The notes: generated by a model from the sequence alone, not told the origin. Shown: positions 1-5,502, counted from the first letter of the stretch. The stretch is DNA of 5,578 bases from CAYLJO01 sp964383905 (GCA_964383905.1 CAYLJO010000326.1:1-5578), one strand, 5' to 3'. Program-made: numbers and translations.

Positions 1-4
1 CCTT

Positions 5-49
5 TGAGTGGTAGATTGAAGTCTTCGGACAACTCCAAGCTACCACTTA
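5..49. repeat. Extended imperfect stem-loop upstream of the GNAT cassette boundary
   Basis: AGTGGTAG at 7-14 pairs perfectly with CTACCACT at 40-47, extended by a G-U and a U-A pair. Inside it TTG (16-18) pairs with CAA (36-38), and GTC-TTCG-GAC (21-30) forms a stable cUUCGg tetraloop tip. The result is a rod with bulges and internal loops, the shape of a folded attC site. No T-run follows, so an intrinsic terminator is unlikely. The GTTAGGC boundary lies 23 bases downstream. The matching inverse core site would be off the left edge of the window, so the assignment cannot be completed here. Confidence 0.5.
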
Positions 50-71
50 GGGCGTCCCCTTTCATATATCA

Positions 72-82
72 GTTAGGCGGCA
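72..82 (+). repeat. Left inverted-repeat arm, attC core-like GTTAGGC
   Basis: GTTAGGCGGCA is the exact reverse complement of TGCCGCCTAAC at 615-625, so the two 11-base arms bracket the GNAT gene. The first seven bases fit the integron simple-site consensus GTTRRRY, where recombination falls between G72 and T73. In integrated cassettes the first bases after the crossover are complementary to the cassette's own inverse core site, which is what is seen here. The cassette interpretation is an inference because no integrase and no complete attC site are in view. Confidence 0.5.
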
Positions 83-108
83 GAACTTGGTCTGAGTAAT
101 CTTTATTC

Positions 109-624
109 ATGATTCAACTGGAAACAGAGCGCCTTATCTTACGCATGTGGCGCGAAGCGGATTTCGAAGCGTACGCCGGCATTTGTGCTGATCCTGAGGT
201 GATGCGCTACCTTGGAGGAAAGCCCTACACCCGCTTAGAAGCTTGGCGACACATGGCCTATCTTGTGGGACATTGGCACCTGCGGGGCTACGGCCACTGG
301 GCCGTGGAAGAGAAAGCCAGTGGGCGATTGATCGGGCGTTTGGGCTTGCAAAACCCGGAGGGGTGGCCGGGATTCGAGATCGGGTGGACGCTCGCGAGAG
401 ATAGCTGGGGGAAAGGTTACGCGACAGAGGGGGCGCGGAGGGCGCTGGAATATGCGTTTACAGAGATGGGCAGAGGTCATGTCATCAGCCTCATTCACCC
501 GGAGAACAGGGCATCTATCAGAGTGGCGGAGCGGTTAGGGGAGAAGGTCGAGGGTAAGACTGAGGTGCTTGGCATAGGTGTGCTGATTTATGGTGTCAGC
601 CGGGAGGCGTGGCGTGCCGCCTAA
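109..624 (+). CDS. GNAT-family N-acetyltransferase (RimJ/RimL-like, Acetyltransf_3 type)
   Basis: This cytosolic enzyme of 171 residues should transfer an acetyl group from acetyl-CoA to an amine. The family covers ribosomal-protein N-termini, small amines, amino acids and some antibiotics, and the substrate cannot be told here. The N-terminus (IQLETERLILRMW) is the usual RimJ/RimL-like opening strand. Motif A, the acetyl-CoA pyrophosphate loop, is at about 97-105 (RDSWGKGYA), followed by the helix TEGARRALEYAF. Motif B (HPENRASIRVAERLG, about 130-144) carries the conserved Asn and Ser. Length is normal for the family, so the gene looks complete. No clear Shine-Dalgarno precedes the ATG at 109, but this start gives the typical family N-terminus. 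The TAA stop lies inside the right arm of an inverted repeat that brackets the gene, an arrangement typical of integron cassettes, in which GNAT genes are common. The specific function is not assignable. Confidence 0.9.
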   Translation: MIQLETERLILRMWREADFEAYAGICADPEVMRYLGGKPYTRLEAWRHMAYLVGHWHLRGYGHWAVEEKASGRLIGRLGLQNPEGWPGFEIGWTLARDSWGKGYATEGARRALEYAFTEMGRGHVISLIHPENRASIRVAERLGEKVEGKTEVLGIGVLIYGVSREAWRAA

Positions 625-625
625 C
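615..625 (+). repeat. Right inverted-repeat arm, attC inverse-core-like GCCTAAC
   Basis: TGCCGCCTAAC is the exact reverse complement of 72-82. Bases 619-625 (GCCTAAC) fit the RYYYAAC inverse core site consensus and contain the stop codon of the GNAT gene. If this opens an attC site, a GTTRRRY core should end it roughly 60-140 bases downstream. The GTT trinucleotides at about 671 and 709 (GTTTCCC, GTTTCTC) do not fit that consensus, so the right end is degenerate, lost or not integron-derived. Confidence 0.5.
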
Positions 626-758
626 GGTAGCATCTCCATCAGCCCTTCGCGCCGCTCGGTAAGACATCAGGTTTCCCAAGAAGCAATGGGATGGCACAGA
701 GACCTTTGTTTCTCGGAACGCTCTTCCTCCTGCCGGTCGCTAATCCAGCCTGTGATCT

Positions 759-1572
759 ATGGCATATATTCCCGCTCAGGTATCCGCTCTGCTCCAGGAC
801 CTCACGGCGCACCTCCCGGTCATTCTGGGCAGGAACCTGTCGGCATCTACCTTCACGGCTCGCTCACGCAGCGGGCGTTCAACCCCAAACGCAGCGACGT
901 TGACTGCATTGTGGTGACGCGGCGGGGCTTGAGCGATGCGCAGCTCAGGAGATTAGGCGCATGGCTGTCGCGTGCCGCTGAGGTGAACCAGTGGGCAGCA
1001 CGCCTGCAAATGCTGTTTCTGCTCAGGAATGAAGTTCTCACCATGAATTCCAAGGCCTGCCTCTATCAATTCGGGCTCCTCAAGCGCAGCGACTCGGATG
1101 GCAACCCGATTATCTGGATGAATATTCTGCAGAGCGGCGTAGTTCTCTTTGGCCCCAGTCCCGAGTCATTCGTTCCGGTGATAACTCCTGAGATGTTGTT
1201 TCAGGCACTGGAACGCGAGGTCGGTTATTTGCGGGAGGAAATCAGCGGAAAGCCGCAGAGCCAATGGAGGGACGTCCCATCCTATCGCGCCTATGCGGTT
1301 TTGACACTTTGCAGGATTCTGTACTCATTCAGGAAGGGCACGATTGTCTCGAAGCAACGCGCCGCCAAGTGGGCCATCAAATATCTGCCAGGGAATGGAG
1401 CGGGATCATCCTTCAAGCGCTGGAGAGCGATGACGCCGAGCGACCTGCAGACATTCCACTGTTTCGCATCGAGCAGTTCATCGATTTCGCCGATGACCAA
1501 CTCCATGCCGTTCCGGCGGATTTGTGTCGCCGGAAGGATACAAGATGGCGGCCACCTGAACCCGGGCGTTAG
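759..1572 (+). pseudogene. Frameshifted nucleotidyltransferase (aminoglycoside adenylyltransferase-like, DUF4111-type C-terminal region)
   Basis: Homology-like protein sequence runs through three frames. The ATG at 759 opens MAYIPAQVSALLQDL and continues to ILGRNL (about 839). The frame then shifts to VGIYLHGSL and runs to WAIKYLP (about 1390). It shifts again to EWSGIILQALESDD and ends at a TAG at 1570-1572. Both junctions fit loss of one base (CTG/GTC collapsed to CTGTC at 837-841; one base missing near 1388-1391). Restoring both gives 271 codons, a normal length for this family. The nucleotidyltransferase fold signature is intact: GS at 857-862 and the metal-binding DVD at 896-904. Homologues transfer a nucleotide, typically AMP, and some modify streptomycin or spectinomycin; this substrate is unknown. 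An in-frame TGA at 753-755 supports the start, though no Shine-Dalgarno is evident. The last residues (PADLCRRKDTRWRP) look unnatural. A third shift into the frame reading GFVSPEGYKMAAT, ending with TGA at 1557-1559, is possible. As sequenced, no full-length protein is made; assembly error is the alternative. Confidence 0.8.
1511..1535. repeat. Perfect 8-bp stem-loop upstream of the GTTAGCC boundary
   Basis: TTCCGGCG at 1511-1518 pairs perfectly with CGCCGGAA at 1528-1535 across a 9-base loop. It lies inside the 3' end of the broken nucleotidyltransferase reading frame and 33 bases before the left arm of the DUF4440 cassette-like unit. With the AAC-ending heptamer GACCAAC at 1495-1501, it would give an attC-like interval of about 80 bases ending at 1574. 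GACCAAC matches RYYYAAC at six of seven positions. No strong outer pairing was found, so the role is uncertain. Confidence 0.4.
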
Positions 1573-1577
1573 CCGTC
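1568..1577 (+). repeat. Left inverted-repeat arm of the DUF4440 unit (GTTAGCCGTC)
   Basis: GTTAGCCGTC is the exact reverse complement of GACGGCTAAC at 2116-2125, so the two 10-base arms bracket the DUF4440 gene. It begins GTTAG, as does the arm at 72, but GTTAGCC departs from the GTTRRRY consensus at one position. The TAG stop of the upstream nucleotidyltransferase frame lies inside it (1570-1572). Confidence 0.45.
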
Positions 1578-1619
1578 TGCATGAGACGAACCGCCGAAGC
1601 AATTTGGTATGCGGCGGTT
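1574..1619. repeat. Two adjacent hairpins between the nucleotidyltransferase and DUF4440 genes
   Basis: The first hairpin is CGTCT (1574-1578) with AGACG (1584-1588) and a 5-base loop. The second starts at the next base: AACCGCCG (1589-1596) with CGGCGGTT (1612-1619) and a 15-base loop. Both stems are perfect. The bases that follow (GAATCTTTG) are only weakly T-rich, so a classical intrinsic terminator is doubtful, although the pair could still slow or end transcription from upstream. They could also be part of the recombination-site structure next to the GTTAGCC boundary. Confidence 0.4.
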
Positions 1620-1688
1620 GAATCTTTGCGGGTTTAACCGAAAGTTGAGATGCTACACACACGCCCCCTCAATCGAGTGTGAGAACGT

Positions 1689-2066
1689 ATGATGGAAGCA
1701 GAAAATTCACAGGAGGTAGTTCTTCGCAAGCTCGAAGAGCGTTTGCTGCAACCGGATGTCCGAAGGTCGGCGCAAGACGTGGCAGAGTTGCTCGCCGATA
1801 ATTTCATCGAGTTCGGCGGCTCTGGGCGCATTTTCACTAAGCAGCAGATTATCGAAAGTCTGCGGCAGGAACCCCCGGCTCGATTGGCGCTAATGAATTT
1901 CCGCGCGACGACTTTGGCACCAGGGGTCGTCCTGGTCACTTACCGAGCCGTCCGGTATGCCGCGTCGGGTGAGCAAACGGCGTATTCATTGCGAAGCTCT
2001 ATTTGGAGGTTGAGCGAAGGGCGATGGCAGATGATCTTTCATCAAGGCACTCCGGGGTCGGCGTAA
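1689..2066 (+). CDS. Small NTF2-like protein, DUF4440/SnoaL-like family
   Basis: The 125-residue product is predicted to be a cytosolic one-domain protein with the cone-shaped alpha+beta fold of the NTF2/SnoaL superfamily. Seen in the sequence: an N-terminal helix rich in Glu, Leu and Arg (about 7-37), the family-like segment LADNFIEFGGSGRIFTK (about 35-51), a helix QQIIESL, beta strands around 70-92, and the C-terminal SSIWRLSEGRWQMIFHQGTP (about 103-122), which is characteristic of DUF4440. Members of this superfamily include isomerases, small hydrolases and many uncharacterised proteins. No catalytic residue can be assigned here. Two start codons lie back to back (1689 and 1692). The weak GAGA at 1681-1684 is better spaced for the second. 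The perfect AGGAGG at 1711-1716 is inside the gene and has no usable start after it. The gene sits within a 10-base inverted-repeat pair like the one around the GNAT gene. DUF4440 genes are frequent integron cassettes. Confidence 0.82.
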   Translation: MMEAENSQEVVLRKLEERLLQPDVRRSAQDVAELLADNFIEFGGSGRIFTKQQIIESLRQEPPARLALMNFRATTLAPGVVLVTYRAVRYAASGEQTAYSLRSSIWRLSEGRWQMIFHQGTPGSA

Positions 2067-2075
2067 GTTAAGTGA

Positions 2076-2113
2076 CAGCGAACGAGGAACAGAAAGAGTG
2101 GTTTCAGCGAACG
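2076..2113 (+). repeat. Short direct repeat CAGCGAACG x2
   Basis: CAGCGAACG occurs at 2076-2084 and again at 2105-2113, starting 29 bases apart, between the DUF4440 stop and the right inverted-repeat arm. A 9-base repeat this close together is mildly unusual. It could be a binding site, a duplication remnant or chance. Confidence 0.3.
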
Positions 2114-2115
2114 GC

Positions 2116-2125
2116 GACGGCTAAC
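2116..2125 (+). repeat. Right inverted-repeat arm of the DUF4440 unit (GACGGCTAAC)
   Basis: This is the exact reverse complement of 1568-1577. It ends in CTAAC like the GNAT right arm, but GGCTAAC departs from RYYYAAC at the second position, matching the compensating change in the left arm. It lies about 50 bases after the DUF4440 stop codon. GCTAAT at 2128-2133 can pair with ATTAGC at 2212-2217, and GTTATAC at 2236-2242 is a poor GTTRRRY candidate. An attC-like interval of about 120 bases is conceivable but not demonstrated. Confidence 0.45.
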
Positions 2126-2171
2126 AGCTAATAGCGGCGCCCTGTCAAGAGAAAGCCCCCTTCTTTTGCCA

Positions 2172-2188
2172 CTAATTTGAAAAATTAG
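2172..2188. repeat. AT-rich palindrome CTAATTT-gaa-AAATTAG
   Basis: The 7-base stem is perfect with a 3-base spacer, preceded by a pyrimidine-rich stretch (CCCCCTTCTTTT, about 2157-2168). It lies about 50 bases upstream of the -10-like element of argS. The symmetry suits a dimeric DNA-binding protein. The weak AT stem without a following T-run makes a terminator unlikely. It could also mark the end of a mobile or repeated element. Confidence 0.35.
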
Positions 2189-2237
2189 GACACCAACCTG
2201 TAGCTCAACTCATTAGCCTCAGAGAGCCGCGCTGGGT

Positions 2238-2243
2238 TATACT
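2238..2243 (+). promoter_or_regulatory. Possible -10 element for argS (TATACT)
   Basis: TATACT matches the sigma-70 -10 consensus at five of six positions and would give a leader of roughly 40 bases before the argS ATG. The best upstream partner, TTAGCC at 2213-2218, matches TTGACA at only three positions with a long 19-base spacer. The call rests on the -10 element and its position alone. Confidence 0.35.
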
Positions 2244-2253
2244 GTCTGTTTTT

Positions 2254-2295
2254 ATGGCAACGCCGCATTTTACGTATATTAGAGGAAATGTTTAG
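2254..2295 (+). CDS. Possible 13-codon leader ORF overlapping the argS start
   Basis: ATG at 2254 opens MATPHFTYIRGNV and stops at TAG 2293-2295, overlapping the argS start codon (2288-2290) in another frame. The argS ribosome-binding bases AGAGGAA lie within it, and it contains one arginine codon (AGA, 2281-2283). It has no visible Shine-Dalgarno of its own and may be chance. If translated, it could couple or attenuate argS translation. There is no arginine-codon run as in a classical attenuator peptide. Confidence 0.15.
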   Translation: MATPHFTYIRGNV

Positions 2296-4360
2296 AGAGT
2301 TGAGCGTACTAAATCTACAAGAAACATTGCGCCAGCGCGTGCGCACGGCGGCTCAAGAGATGTTCGGAATCGTGCTCGAGCAGGTGAGCGCTGAGGTGCC
2401 GCCGCGGACAGAACTGGGTGACCTGGCTTTCCCGGTGGCATTCGAATTAGCGAAAAGTATTAAACAGACCACAGGTGAGAAACGGCAGCCTCGCATGATC
2501 GCCGAGCAACTCAAGTCCGCGCTCGAAGCGACCGCCGGTGTCGCGCGCGTCGAAGTCGCCGGAGCAGGCTATCTGAATGTTTTTTATGATCGCGCTGTCT
2601 TTCTCTTACGCCTCTCTTCACAGAGCGACAATGCTCCACGGACGGCTGCGACAGTCGAGGCTGCCCGCCCCAAGCGAATGGTCGAGCATACCTCCATCAA
2701 CCCGAACAAAGCAGCGCATATCGGGCACGTCCGCAATGCCGTGTTGGGCGATACCTTCGTGCGCATCCTCCGCGCCGTGGGCGAGCGTGTCGAAGTGCAA
2801 AACTATATAGATAACACGGGCGTGCAGGTTGCCGATGTCGTCGTCGGGTTTGTGCATATCGAGCGCATGACGCTGGAAGATATAAAGAATTTGGATCGAG
2901 AGCTACCCGCCACACACCCATTCGATTATTACTGCTGGGACCTGTACACGCGTGTCGGACTGTTTTATCGGAACGACGACCCCAACGGCGAGATGGACTC
3001 CGAACGGGTTCGCCTGCGCAACGAGACGCTGCAGGCGATTGAAGAGGGCAACAATCCGCTTGCAGAACTCGCCGACTACGTGGCGACACGCAATGTCGAA
3101 TGCATCCTCGATACGATGGAGCGGCTCGGTATTCGCTACGACGTGCTGCCGCGCGAATCCGAGATATTACACCTGCACTTCTGGGAGCGCGCTTTTGCGC
3201 GCATGAAAGAGGCCGGTGTGATCCGCTTCGAGAGCGAGGGACGCAACAAGGGCTGCTGGGTCATGCCGTTTGAGTCGCACACGGGGACGGATGAGCACGA
3301 GGCGGATAAAATTATTGTTCGCTCGAACGGCACGGTGACTTATACGGGGAAAGACATCGCCTACCAACTTTGGAAACTCGGCCGTCTCGGTCTGGATTTT
3401 TACTACAAGCCCTTTCGCACATACCCAGACGGACATAGCACCTGGATTACGACGAGCGAGCAGCAACAGGAGCTTCGAGATATACCTGTCGTGCCTCATT
3501 TCGGTGGGGGTGCGACGGTCTATAACGTGATTGATTCGCGGCAGTCATATCCACAAGAGGTGGTGCGGCAGGGGGTGGCGACAATTGTGCCGGAGGTGGG
3601 TGAAGAAGCCAGCGTGCATCTCGCTTACGAAATGGTCGCTCTCTCTCCCGCCGCCTGCGAAGAACTCGGACTTAAATTAACGGATGAAGATCGTGCTCGC
3701 CCCTACATTGAGATGAGTGGGCGTAAAGGTCTCGGCGTTAAAGCCGACGATCTTATCAACCGGCTGGAGGAAGGTGCGCTGCGCGAAGTTGAAGCGAGGC
3801 ACGAGGAACTCTCTACTAAAGGGAAGCGCGAAACAGCACACGCCATTGCCGTCGGCGCGCTGCGCTACTTTCTCCTTAAATGGACACGCAACTCGATCAT
3901 CGCTTTCGATTTCAAGGAAGCGTTATCTTTCGAAGGTGAAACGGGGCCGTATTGCCAGTATGCAGCCGTTCGCGCCAATTCGATCTTTCGCAAGCTCGAC
4001 CGGGAAGCGCACCGGGCCTCCGCAGAATTAATTCAACAGGCGGAAACGTCAGCGAATATCAAGCAAGAGATATCTACTGTGTTCGAAGACGAAGGCGACG
4101 AGATCTGGTCACTTGTCATGCTTGCGGCGCGCCTCAACGAGGTTATCGCGCAAGCGGCCACATCGGCTGAACCGGCAGTGCTGGCCAAGTATACTTTTAA
4201 TCTGGCGCGCTCGTTCAATCTTTTTTACCACCGTCATCGCATTATTGCGGAAGAGAACGCGACCCGCCGCGCGGTGCTCGTGACAGTCGCCGACGTCGCG
4301 CGTCGCCGGTTGACCCAGGCGCTGGCAATATTGGGCATCCATGTCCCTGAAAGAATGTAA
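2288..4360 (+). CDS. argS: Arginyl-tRNA synthetase
   Basis: This class I cytosolic enzyme charges tRNA-Arg with arginine using ATP. Unusually among synthetases it needs the tRNA bound to activate the amino acid. Domains in order: the N-terminal ArgS additional domain (about 1-105, including PRTELGDLAFPVAFELAK), the Rossmann catalytic core with VEHTSINPNKAAHIGH (HIGH at 144-147), the KMSKS-equivalent loop MSGRKG at 476-481, and the C-terminal DALR anticodon-binding domain starting near GPYCQYAAVRAN (553-564) and ending LGIHVPERM. At 690 residues it is longer than the 577 of E. coli ArgS. The extra length appears to lie within the catalytic region, roughly 185-280 and 395-470. The replaced KMSKS sequence is common in ArgS. 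AGAGGAA abuts the ATG at 2288, which is tight for a ribosome-binding site; a TTG at 2300 is an alternative start. The reading frame is intact. It ends 122 bases before aroF, which appears to have its own promoter region. Confidence 0.97.
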   Translation: MFRELSVLNLQETLRQRVRTAAQEMFGIVLEQVSAEVPPRTELGDLAFPVAFELAKSIKQTTGEKRQPRMIAEQLKSALEATAGVARVEVAGAGYLNVFYDRAVFLLRLSSQSDNAPRTAATVEAARPKRMVEHTSINPNKAAHIGHVRNAVLGDTFVRILRAVGERVEVQNYIDNTGVQVADVVVGFVHIERMTLEDIKNLDRELPATHPFDYYCWDLYTRVGLFYRNDDPNGEMDSERVRLRNETLQAIEEGNNPLAELADYVATRNVECILDTMERLGIRYDVLPRESEILHLHFWERAFARMKEAGVIRFESEGRNKGCWVMPFESHTGTDEHEADKIIVRSNGTVTYTGKDIAYQLWKLGRLGLDFYYKPFRTYPDGHSTWITTSEQQQELRDIPVVPHFGGGATVYNVIDSRQSYPQEVVRQGVATIVPEVGEEASVHLAYEMVALSPAACEELGLKLTDEDRARPYIEMSGRKGLGVKADDLINRLEEGALREVEARHEELSTKGKRETAHAIAVGALRYFLLKWTRNSIIAFDFKEALSFEGETGPYCQYAAVRANSIFRKLDREAHRASAELIQQAETSANIKQEISTVFEDEGDEIWSLVMLAARLNEVIAQAATSAEPAVLAKYTFNLARSFNLFYHRHRIIAEENATRRAVLVTVADVARRRLTQALAILGIHVPERM

Positions 4361-4396
4361 GACGCGAGCCACTGACGCACGTTTTTGCTGTACTTT

Positions 4397-4441
4397 TACT
4401 GAATGCTAAGGGTATAAAAATATTCAGTAGCCAATATTCAG
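4397..4441 (+). promoter_or_regulatory. Candidate aroF operator-promoter: three CTGAAT/ATTCAG half-sites around a -10-like element
   Basis: TACTGAAT (4397-4404) and ATTCAGTA (4422-4429) form a perfect 8-base inverted repeat. A second copy of AATATTCAG (4433-4441) repeats the one at 4419-4427, starting 14 bases later. The 17 bases between the inverted arms include TATAAA (4413-4418), a good -10 match, but no convincing -35 is present at normal spacing (TTGCTG at 4385-4390 is 22 bases away). A protein bound here would block RNA polymerase, so repression is the simplest reading. No T-run follows the stem, so it is not an obvious argS terminator. The regulator is unknown. Confidence 0.45.
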
Positions 4442-4473
4442 CTTCCGGCTTTGACCGGGGCTGGTTATTAATC

Positions 4474-4478
4474 GAGGA
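4474..4478 (+). promoter_or_regulatory. Ribosome-binding site of aroF (GAGGA)
   Basis: GAGGA ends four bases before the ATG at 4483. This supports that start over the in-frame ATG at 4495, as does the alignment of the N-terminus MLIVMK with the Thermotoga enzyme. Confidence 0.6.
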
Positions 4479-4482
4479 CGTT

Positions 4483-5502
4483 ATGCTCATCGTCATGAAA
4501 GCTGACGCCACCGACCGCGAGATCGCGGATGTCGTGAGCGTCATTACGGATTTAGGATTTCGCGCTCACCCGATGCCAGGGGCGACGCGCACGGCCATCG
4601 GTATCACCGGCAATCAGGGTGCGGTTGACGCCTCGCGTTTTGAAAATATGCCGGGTGTTGCGGAGGCGATCCGGGTTAGTAAGCCCTACAAGTTAATAAC
4701 GCTCGATCTTCGTCCCGAAAAAACGGTTGTTCGCATCGGCGATGCGACCATTGGCGGTGGTGACCTGGCGATTATCGCAGGACCGTGCGCCATCGAGAGT
4801 CGGGCACAGGCTTTTGCGGTTGCCGAAACCGTACGGCGGAGCGGCGCACGCTTTTTTCGCGGCGGCGCATTCAAGCCGCGCACCTCTCCATACGCTTTTC
4901 AGGGACTAGGCGAGGAAGGTTTAAAGATTCTGGCCGAGGTGCGCGACACACACGGCCTCAAGATCGTGACGGAAGCCCTCGACGAGTCGGGTGTGGACTT
5001 GGTCGAGCGTTATGCCGACGTGATTCAAATTGGCGCTCGTAACATGCAAAACTTTACGCTCCTGCGCCGCGCCGGTCGCTCTCACCTGCCGGTGCTGCTC
5101 AAGCGCGGGCTGGCGGCCACGCTCGATGAATGGCTGCTCGCGGCCGAGTACATCATGGCCGAGGGAAATTACCAGGTCATTTTATGCGAGCGCGGTGTGC
5201 GCACCTTTGCGCAGCACACGCGCAACACGCTTGACCTGGCGGCTATCCCGGCGGTGCGTCGCATCTCGCATCTTCCGGTGGTGGTTGACCCATCGCACGG
5301 CACCGGGAAGAATTATATGGTCACGCCGCTGGCGCGGGCGGGTGTGGCGGTCGGCGCCGACGGGCTGATTATCGAGGTTCACGACCAGCCGGAACGCGCG
5401 CTCTCCGATGGCGCGCAATCACTCACGCTTGAGCAGTACGACGCACTGGTCAACGAGGTACGCGCTATCCACGAAGTAATCACACCGACGACTGTTGGCT
5501 AG
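4483..5502 (+). CDS. aroF: 3-deoxy-7-phosphoheptulonate (DAHP) synthase, type I-beta with N-terminal ferredoxin-like regulatory domain
   Basis: The enzyme condenses phosphoenolpyruvate with erythrose 4-phosphate to give DAHP, the first step of the shikimate pathway to aromatic amino acids. The 339-residue protein matches the 338-residue Thermotoga maritima enzyme from end to end. Residues 1 to about 70 form the ferredoxin-like domain (MLIVMKADATDREIADVV), which in that enzyme mediates inhibition by tyrosine or phenylalanine. A TIM barrel follows. The metal ligands fall at C102 (GPC), H272 (DPSHGTG), E298 (IIEVH) and D309 (LSDGAQSL), identical in number to Thermotoga. Substrate-binding segments include KPRTSPYAFQG (from K131), IGARNMQNF, LLKRG (K207) and ERGVRTF. 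A divalent metal cofactor is expected. There is no chorismate mutase fusion. Feedback control by aromatic amino acids is likely given the regulatory domain, but not shown. The upstream half-site array suggests transcriptional control as well. The gene is complete. Confidence 0.96.
   Translation: MLIVMKADATDREIADVVSVITDLGFRAHPMPGATRTAIGITGNQGAVDASRFENMPGVAEAIRVSKPYKLITLDLRPEKTVVRIGDATIGGGDLAIIAGPCAIESRAQAFAVAETVRRSGARFFRGGAFKPRTSPYAFQGLGEEGLKILAEVRDTHGLKIVTEALDESGVDLVERYADVIQIGARNMQNFTLLRRAGRSHLPVLLKRGLAATLDEWLLAAEYIMAEGNYQVILCERGVRTFAQHTRNTLDLAAIPAVRRISHLPVVVDPSHGTGKNYMVTPLARAGVAVGADGLIIEVHDQPERALSDGAQSLTLEQYDALVNEVRAIHEVITPTTVG

Noticed and set aside
590..1621. A single 343-codon open frame as an intact protein
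   Set aside because: Only its middle (about 839-1390) resembles a nucleotidyltransferase. Its first 80 and last 80 residues are Ser/Arg-rich shadow sequence, while the true N- and C-terminal parts continue in other frames.
1632..1638. GTTTAAC as an RYYYAAC inverse core site
   Set aside because: It is a chance-level match within a small GGTTTAACC palindrome, with no complementary left end.
1291..1662. Minus-strand 123-codon ORF
   Set aside because: It lies antisense to the nucleotidyltransferase and a hairpin region, its composition is shadow-like, and no family is recognised.
1711..1716. Perfect AGGAGG as a ribosome-binding site
   Set aside because: It lies inside the DUF4440 gene and no in-frame ATG, GTG or TTG follows at usable distance.
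2067..2073. GTTAAGT, an exact GTTRRRY match right after the DUF4440 stop
   Set aside because: The consensus is loose enough to occur several times by chance in this window, and no complementary partner was found.
2697..3089. Minus-strand 130-codon ORF inside argS
   Set aside because: It is an Arg/Pro/Cys-rich shadow of a strongly supported gene.
4361..4385. Terminator after argS
   Set aside because: A short T-run (4382-4386) is present, but no stable stem precedes it.
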